From the NCBI GenBank assembly GCA_001599975.1, contig BCIO01000003.1:2474677-2538676 (forward strand): a stretch of 64,000 bases of DNA. The letters are read 5' to 3'. Below the pieces are notes generated by a model, which ran no database searches, had not been told where the DNA came from, and was given only the letters and a program-made list of their open reading frames with translations. The stretch is from Cystobasidiopsis lactophilus. Lineage: Eukaryota; Basidiomycota; Agaricostilbomycetes; Agaricostilbales; Chionosphaeraceae. Both the position numbers and the translations under genes were made by a program. The stretch's first letter is position 1; every line of letters begins with the position of its first letter. Below are positions 58,358-64,000 of the stretch, one piece after another.

Positions 58358-59611
58358 TTAAGAGCCGAGGAACGACGAGGCCGACAGGCTGCTCTGCATC
58401 ATAGGGCCGCCAGTCGACATCATGGCCATCTCGTCGGCGAAGGTCTGTCGCTCCATCTCGGTCGTCAGACGTATGACGCTCCAGGCACCGAGCAGGCAGC
58501 GCAAAGGCATGTTTTCCTGAGACAAATAGCACACGTCAGTTTCGAAGGATGAATACAGGTTAGTGAGGTGAGGACTCACAAGATCACCCATTTGGTATCT
58601 TTCGTGAATATTGGGCCGGATTAGTGGCTCCTCCAGCTCTTCCCCTTCCATTCGATCGGCCGAGAAGCCGGTTTGATTTTCATCCTCCAGGTCGCACCGG
58701 ATGCTCCGGCGAAGCTCCCTGAGACGAACAGCTGCAGCGTTGGGTTGCTTCCGTGGCCAATGGACGAAATTTTGGTGCCACTCTTCCGACAGCTCGTATC
58801 GCTCAGGAGATGGGTGCAATCCCGAGCTGGAGCTAGAGCGGGGCATCTCTTGAGAATGCGACCGACGCTTGCGGACTTGCGAGTAGTTGAGCGCCAAGGC
58901 AATCGCTTCGGCCTCGTCCAGCTCGTCGTCGCTGTCTTCGTCGTCCGACCCGACTGCTTTAACATGCACTTTGTAATGGTCATCGCGGTCTGACGGGTGT
59001 CGAGACGGTGGCACCGAGGCAATGTGGGCCTGGTCCAACTGCCTGGCAAAGTCGACAGCCTGCATCCGTGGAAGCGCCGTTCTGGGCGTCTCTACTTGCT
59101 CTTGCGAAGGGGTGCGGCGGTGAGATGCGGCGACATAATCGGCGTCCGGATCTGCAAACAGCGAGGACGTCGAGTAGGTGTTGTAGCGCCCCGGCAAGTA
59201 GTTGCTCGGCGGTTCGTAGGAACGGGCGAAGGTGTAAGCCTGAGAAAGGTCCATCTTGGCTTGGTATGGAAGGTCGTCTAGGTCGTCGCTGGCGAAAATG
59301 CCGGAGGCGCCATAGTGAAGCTGGTTGCGCCTTTGGTTGTAGAAAGCGAGGACCTCTGGCTGAATCTTGAGCCCCAATCCCATGATCTGCGCATCCTGCT
59401 CTTCCGACACCCCCTGTTGCAAAGTGGGAGAGACGGTCGCCGCCAAGTCGGCAAGCGAAGACGTCGGGGAAGGATACAACGAGCTCGCTGCAGACGAAGG
59501 GGACAGCTCAGGCGGGCACATGTCCCCCAAAAGGTCGCTTAATAAGTGGAGGGGAGGAGGAGGCAGGCTTTGAGGCCTGAGGGTTGGCGAGGGTGGGCAT
59601 GGTGCGGCCAT
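58358..59611 (-). CDS. serine-rich protein of unknown function
   Basis: Two exons, about 400 residues, family not recognised. The ATG at 59611 (MAAPCPPSPTLRPQSLPPPP) starts a Ser/Pro-rich region. The frame stays open upstream without ATG, so an earlier exon is possible. Conserved-looking parts are LGLKIQPEVLAFYNQRRNQL, YQAKMDLSQAYTFARSYEPP, an acidic patch (GSDDEDSDDELDEAEAIALA), and ELSEEWHQNFVHWPRKQPNA, followed by RLRELRRSIR. A GTGAGT-CAG intron joins ENMPLRCLLGAWSVIRLTTE and a C-terminus ending SASSFLGS. No membrane segment. SP and RRxS sites suggest phosphorylation. Confidence 0.6.
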   Translation of the reverse strand: MAAPCPPSPTLRPQSLPPPPLHLLSDLLGDMCPPELSPSSAASSLYPSPTSSLADLAATVSPTLQQGVSEEQDAQIMGLGLKIQPEVLAFYNQRRNQLHYGASGIFASDDLDDLPYQAKMDLSQAYTFARSYEPPSNYLPGRYNTYSTSSLFADPDADYVAASHRRTPSQEQVETPRTALPRMQAVDFARQLDQAHIASVPPSRHPSDRDDHYKVHVKAVGSDDEDSDDELDEAEAIALALNYSQVRKRRSHSQEMPRSSSSSGLHPSPERYELSEEWHQNFVHWPRKQPNAAAVRLRELRRSIRCDLEDENQTGFSADRMEGEELEEPLIRPNIHERYQMGDLVSPHLTNLYSSFETDVCYLSQENMPLRCLLGAWSVIRLTTEMERQTFADEMAMMSTGGPMMQSSLSASSFLGS

Positions 59612-60220
59612 TCGACTTTTAGGGGTTCCGACTCGCAAAGGGGCGGATTTTGACCTGGGCTGCTCGTCGCTGGTGTGCACACTGTGGGCTGGTGTGCGCA
59701 CACTCTTGCTGAAACGCAGAAGGTGTGGCGTTCTGCGTTCGTACCGAGCGAACGAGGTGGTGCTGGGAGAAGAAAGGGAGCAAGGGGAAAGCCTTGGAAG
59801 CAAGTCAACCTTCGCGCCTGTGCGGACTCAGAAGCTGTTGCCGAGACGTGTTAGGTAGACGGCCATAGACAAAGGAGAGAACCTTGGCCGAGGGAAGAGG
59901 AGGGCAGGAGAAACGACGCGATGCTCAGAGGGCGTCATTCCAGCGGGGGCGGGACTGGGCTCAGCCGCGGGCAAGTCGTGCCCTCGAGCTCAGCTTTGCA
60001 GTGTCTATAGCCAAGCCGCTGAACTGCGTGTAAATGGATGGGTGATATTGTATGCATGCAGGATTTGAATTAAAAGGAGAAAGATGTGAGACCCATGCAG
60101 CAGTTTTGTTCGTTTGTAAAAAGACCCCCTCACAAAGCCCGAGACCGTGTTACCTATTGCTGTGGCAGAACCAGGCGTGCCTAGCGTTGCTTTTGAAAAT
60201 GGTTGATGCCCCAGCTTGCT
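59612..60220. other. intergenic between the serine-rich gene and ATP-citrate lyase
   Basis: About 600 bases, the promoter side of the serine-rich gene and the 3' flank of ATP-citrate lyase. No further gene is supported. Confidence 0.45.
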
Positions 60221-63200
60221 CTATTTCTTGGGCTGGACGAGGACGCGCTCGGCGGAAGCCAAGTCGATGCTGTTTCAGGACGCAATTTAGCCTCAGACAA
60301 AGTCTCAAGAGTTCAGAGATCACGAACAAGATGTCGTCGCTCGGGCTGCAGATGACTTTGTGAGACCAGGGAAGCTTAAAAAGATGAAGAAAGAAGAACA
60401 TACTGTCGGTAGAGGCCAGCCTTGAGTCGCTTTTGATCCACTGGGAGCAGCACTCTCGTCAGCCCGGTTCCCAACGCCCAAAGCCAAAAGAACAACGCAC
60501 AGTGATGCCCCACGAAACCGATGCTGCGGCCCAAAACGAAGAGAGCGTTCAAAGTGCCGATCTGCAGTCCGAGAATTGATGAGCCAAGCCCTGAGCGCGG
60601 CCTACACTGTGACAGCCGCCACGCACCTTCATGTACTCATCAGCCTCCTCGCGCGTGAAGGCGCCCGAGGATCGGAGAAGATCAACGAAAGAAACAGCGA
60701 TGCAGCCGTCCACGTTGAGAATCAAAGTGTCCTTCTTGCTCGAGGTCACGGCCTCAACGCCCAAAGCGTAGTCAAGAGTCTGTTCGATCGAGTGATATGA
60801 ATAAGAAAGGAGCTGGCAAGTGCGAACAGCGACGGAAAAGAAACCCACGGTGGTGGAGGGGAAGTTCTTCTTGACGAAGTCCTTGACCAGCTCCACGCGC
60901 AAATCCGGGTTGGTCTTGCTCTTGATCTTGTGGCCAATGCCGGGGATGAGCTTGTTGGCTCGGCGCATCGAGTCGACGAACTCTCTCGGGGTGAGGCCGG
61001 CGTCGAGGCCGCGGGTGAACTCCGAAGCGGCGCCGTCCAGGGCACCACCGAAGCGGTCGCCGATGGTCAAGAGACCAGCCACAAGGGAGGACACGAGGTC
61101 CTTGCCCGCACGGGTGGTGATGATGGTGGTCATGGCGCCAGACACGGCCGGGCCGTGGTCGGCGGTGAGCATGAGGACCATCTCCAAGAACTTGGTGGCG
61201 TAGGGCGGCAGGCGCCTCTTGAACCAGAGCAGAGACATGACACCTCCAATGCCAATCTGCGGATAAAGTTGTGAGTTTTAGAACGTTCACATTCGGGGAG
61301 GGCACCTCACATCTTCCTTGAAGACGTCCGAAATGCGCATGCCGGCGTAGAGCAGCTCCTGGCCACGCTCGTCGGAAATGGTGGAGATGAAGGAGGCAGG
61401 CTTGCGGATCATGCCGAGCTCTTGCGCCCACTTGTAGTCCATGGGGATGTTGGGAGGCGAGCGCTCGGGCTTGGGCTGGATGGTGCCGTCGCGGACGAGA
61501 ATCTCGTAGGTGGCCTTGAGCACGGCGGGCAGGTCCTCGAAGGTGGGCGGCACAATGAAGCCGGCGGCCTTCATGGCGGCGTTCTTGGCCTCGGCGGTCT
61601 CCGAGTCGGAGTTGGCCATGGAGCCGGCGTGGCCGAACTGCACCTCGGTGGTGAACATCTTGGCGCAGGTGCCGATGGCCCAGGCGACGATGGGCTTCTT
61701 GATCTTTCCAGCCTTGACGGCCTCGATGACCTTGTACTCTTCAACGCCACCGACCTCGCCGAGCAAGACGAGCAGCTTGCAGTTGGGGTCGTTTTCGTAG
61801 CGCAGGAGATGGTCGATGAAGGTGGTGCCGGGGTAGCGATCGCCACCGATGGCAATGCCCTCGTAGGTGCCGTCAGTTGCTGCAACTCGGAATCAGCGAG
61901 CTGCCGGAAGAGACCAGCGGAAAAAACGAACCCAAAGACAGGATGTTGTTCAGCTCGTTGGACATGCCACCAGACTTGGAAACGTAGCCAACCGAGCCCG
62001 CGCGGTAGAGCTTGGACGAGAGGATGTTGTCCATCATACTGTGAACGGGAGAGCATTCAGGGGACACGCGAAGGGAAAGCAAGAAAACCGCGACTCACCC
62101 GCCGGTGTTGCCAATGCGGAAGCAGCCAGGCTTGATGCCGCCAACAGTGGCAGGACCAATGATGATGACCTTCTTCTGCTGGGCGATGTTCAAGATCTCG
62201 CGGGCGTGGCGCTCAGGGACACCCTCAGCGATCAACGCAATGGCGCGCAGCTGGGGGAACTGCAGGCACTCGAGTGTGGACGAGTAGACGGAGCGCGAGG
62301 AGGCAAAGTTGACGAGCACGTCGGCCTCGGGGCACTTTTTGACCGCCTCGGGGATCGAGGTGTAGACGGGCAAGAGGGTCTCCTTGGTGCCCCAGTAGAA
62401 CTTCTGGATGTGGTGGCCACCGAAGGGGTAGATCATGGCGGCGACCGAGGGTGTCGAGCGGCCGCAGGCGTAGTCGAAGTCGAGCATGCCCTGGATGGCG
62501 CGGGGCTGGAGGCCGTACACGAGCGAGCGGGTGTTCTCGTCAAAAGGGCGGAACCACGGGCGCTCGGCGGCGCGGGTGTGGTCGAAGGAAACGATGCGGT
62601 CGTGGCCGAGCTCGCGGGTCTGGGGCAGCGGGCTGGCAGGGGCCGACGGCGCTGGCGAAGTCGGGCGGGAAGGCATGGGGGTAGGGTTCAAGCTGGTGAC
62701 GCCAGCCGGGATGCCCAAGGCAGAGCCGTTGGCCTGGGGCTTGCTGACGCCGAGCGCCAAAGGCACGCAGGCGGTGATGTGGTCTTCGGGGCCGAACACC
62801 TGGATCTCGACGCCCAGGGTCTCGCCGAGCAGGCGCATGGCCTTGAGGCCCTCCTGGTAGTTGGGACCACCGCGGCGGACAAAGATGCGGACCTTGTGCA
62901 GCGCCAAGCCTTGCTGGTATTGCTTGAGCGCTCGGATGATGCCTTTGAAAGTGGCAGCGACCTGTTCGTTGGGAGAAGAGTTCCATATGAGCTCACAGAA
63001 ATCGTAATGGAAGTGAGCTACGCACGTTGGTGAAGTTGGCAATGCCACCGCCGATGATGAGGATCTTGCCCTTCGGGTTCGGCTTGCCGCGGGTCATCAA
63101 GTCGACTGTCAAAGGCGGTCAGCTTGACTGAATCGACCCTGAGAGCGCAACCGAAAGCCTCACGGATGGTCTTGGCGTATTCGTACGTCTGGTTCTCGGT

Positions 63201-64000
63201 GGGCGCGCCGGAGTACTCGCCGTAGTTGGCGAGCTCATGCGCGAAGCCGTGGGCGGCAATGGCGTCGCTGTGAAGGAAACACAGCCACATAAGCACAGAG
63301 AGTGAGCAAAAGGAGGCAGCCCGACTCACGAGTAGACGACAGAGGCGCCGCCACCGGCGACCATGGTCCAAACCCGGCCCTCGGGGTTGAGGACGGTGAG
63401 CTTGAGCGAGGCGCCGGTGGAGCCGTCGAGCTTGGCGATGTAGGCTTCCTCCTTGGTCAGGTCACGGCCAAAAGGGGCAGGGAAGACCATAGGCGGGCCG
63501 CGGTCGGCCGACACCTTGGCACCAGCGGCAGCTGGGCTCGTCGAGGTGTCGCGGGCGATGGCCCACTTGGGGCCGCAGAGCGAGTCAGCGGTCTGGTCAA
63601 GCTTGGCAGCCATGTCGAGGAAGTAGATGGCGGGCTGCGCGCTGCCGACAGGGTCCATGCAGATGAGCGGGTTGATCTCGAGGTAAGCAAAGTGCAAGTC
63701 CGCGTAGACGTTGTAGAGGGCGATCAAGAAGTCGACCAGAGCCTGGTGCTTGACCGTGGGGACCTCCTTGAGCAGGGTGGAGGCGATGGCCTCGCGGGAA
63801 GGCAGATCGCCGCCGACGGGGACGAGCAGCTTGAGCGCCTTGGCGTCAACGTCGCCGACTTCGACACCGCCCTCATGGGTGAAGAGGATGATGTCGCCCT
63901 CGCGTACCGAGTTGATGCAGACGTAGTACTCGGTGTTGGAAGGGTGAGGGAGGAAGGGCTCGACAATGAAGTTGTGCAGCGTGCCGGTGATGCCATCAAC
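60221..64000 (-). CDS. ACL1: ATP-citrate lyase, single-chain form (5' part beyond window)
   Basis: Cytosolic enzyme making acetyl-CoA and oxaloacetate from citrate, ATP and CoA, the main cytosolic acetyl-CoA source for lipids. About the first 100 residues lie past 64000. Visible are the ATP-grasp lobe (TREGD-type [37 protein letters not shown]), CoA-binding GGGIANFTN, a Ser/Pro-rich linker ([12 protein letters not shown]), [13 protein letters not shown], and [34 protein letters not shown], the phosphohistidine loop [20 protein letters not shown] and the citrate-synthase-like end ([36 protein letters not shown]) follow. The last exons are small: 60404-60440, 60328-60345 (18 bases) and 60221-60269. 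They give [19 protein letters not shown] and [15 protein letters not shown]. The fused chain fits basidiomycetes; ascomycetes use two genes. Confidence 0.96.

Noticed and set aside
61422-63033. Plus-strand open frames of up to 388 codons
   Set aside because: Antisense to strongly conserved ATP-citrate lyase exons; the composition (Gly/Arg/Val/Glu repeats) is typical of an antisense shadow.
1-64000. Transposons, LTR elements, virus-like elements, CRISPR arrays
   Set aside because: No reverse transcriptase, integrase, transposase or capsid-like protein, no long terminal repeats and no spaced repeats were seen.

Overview
The window reads as nuclear DNA of a basidiomycete fungus, probably a yeast-like one. 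Genes are compact, most carry several short GT-AG introns of about 50-65 bases, and the sequence is moderately GC-rich by eye. ATP-citrate lyase is a single fused chain, and a DUF6534-like membrane protein typical of basidiomycetes is present. Pucciniomycotina is my best guess, but that is inference. I see no prokaryotic features, tRNA, rRNA, CRISPR, transposon or LTR element. Gene ends below were set by splicing reading frames by eye; internal exon borders are firm only where I quote them.

Layout. 0-6.2 kb (minus strand): three tandem paralogues of a secreted jelly-roll, polysaccharide-lyase-like protein, with a strongly diverged AMP-binding (ANL) enzyme between copies one and two. 7-12.3 kb: Whi5-like repressor, alpha/beta hydrolase, short-chain dehydrogenase. 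12.7-17.2 kb: F-box-like protein, Mak32-like PfkB protein, NC2-beta (Dr1), and Sm-F, whose gene has two microexons and a GC-AG intron. 17.5-20.9 kb: CLASP. 21.7-28.6 kb: DUF6534-like protein, aldo-keto reductase, vacuolar amino-acid transporter of the Avt3 type. 28.7-31.4 kb: uncertain small gene and a GPI-anchored GH5 endoglucanase. 31.6-36 kb: mitochondrial dynamin Mgm1, a tiny conserved-looking protein and a GNAT acetyltransferase. 36.5-41.9 kb: two divergent DHA1-type MFS transporters. 41.9-48.1 kb: rhomboid Pcp1, Enp2/NOL10, Snd2/TMEM208 and a single-pass Ser/Thr-rich membrane protein. 48.1-57.9 kb: MutL homologue Pms1, a second short-chain dehydrogenase, TMEM184/DUF300 protein and an Mgr3-like mitochondrial protein. 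58.4-64 kb: a serine-rich unknown and ATP-citrate lyase, which runs off the right edge.

Most genes are independent housekeeping genes. Two groupings stand out. The first is the secreted-protein/ANL cluster at the left edge, the only block that looks like fast-evolving accessory DNA. The second is a mitochondrial theme: Mgm1 lies about 7 kb from the rhomboid protease (Pcp1) known in yeast to process it, and a possible Mgr3-type Yme1 adaptor lies farther right. Divergent gene pairs with shared upstream regions are common; NC2-beta and Sm-F share only 103 bases.
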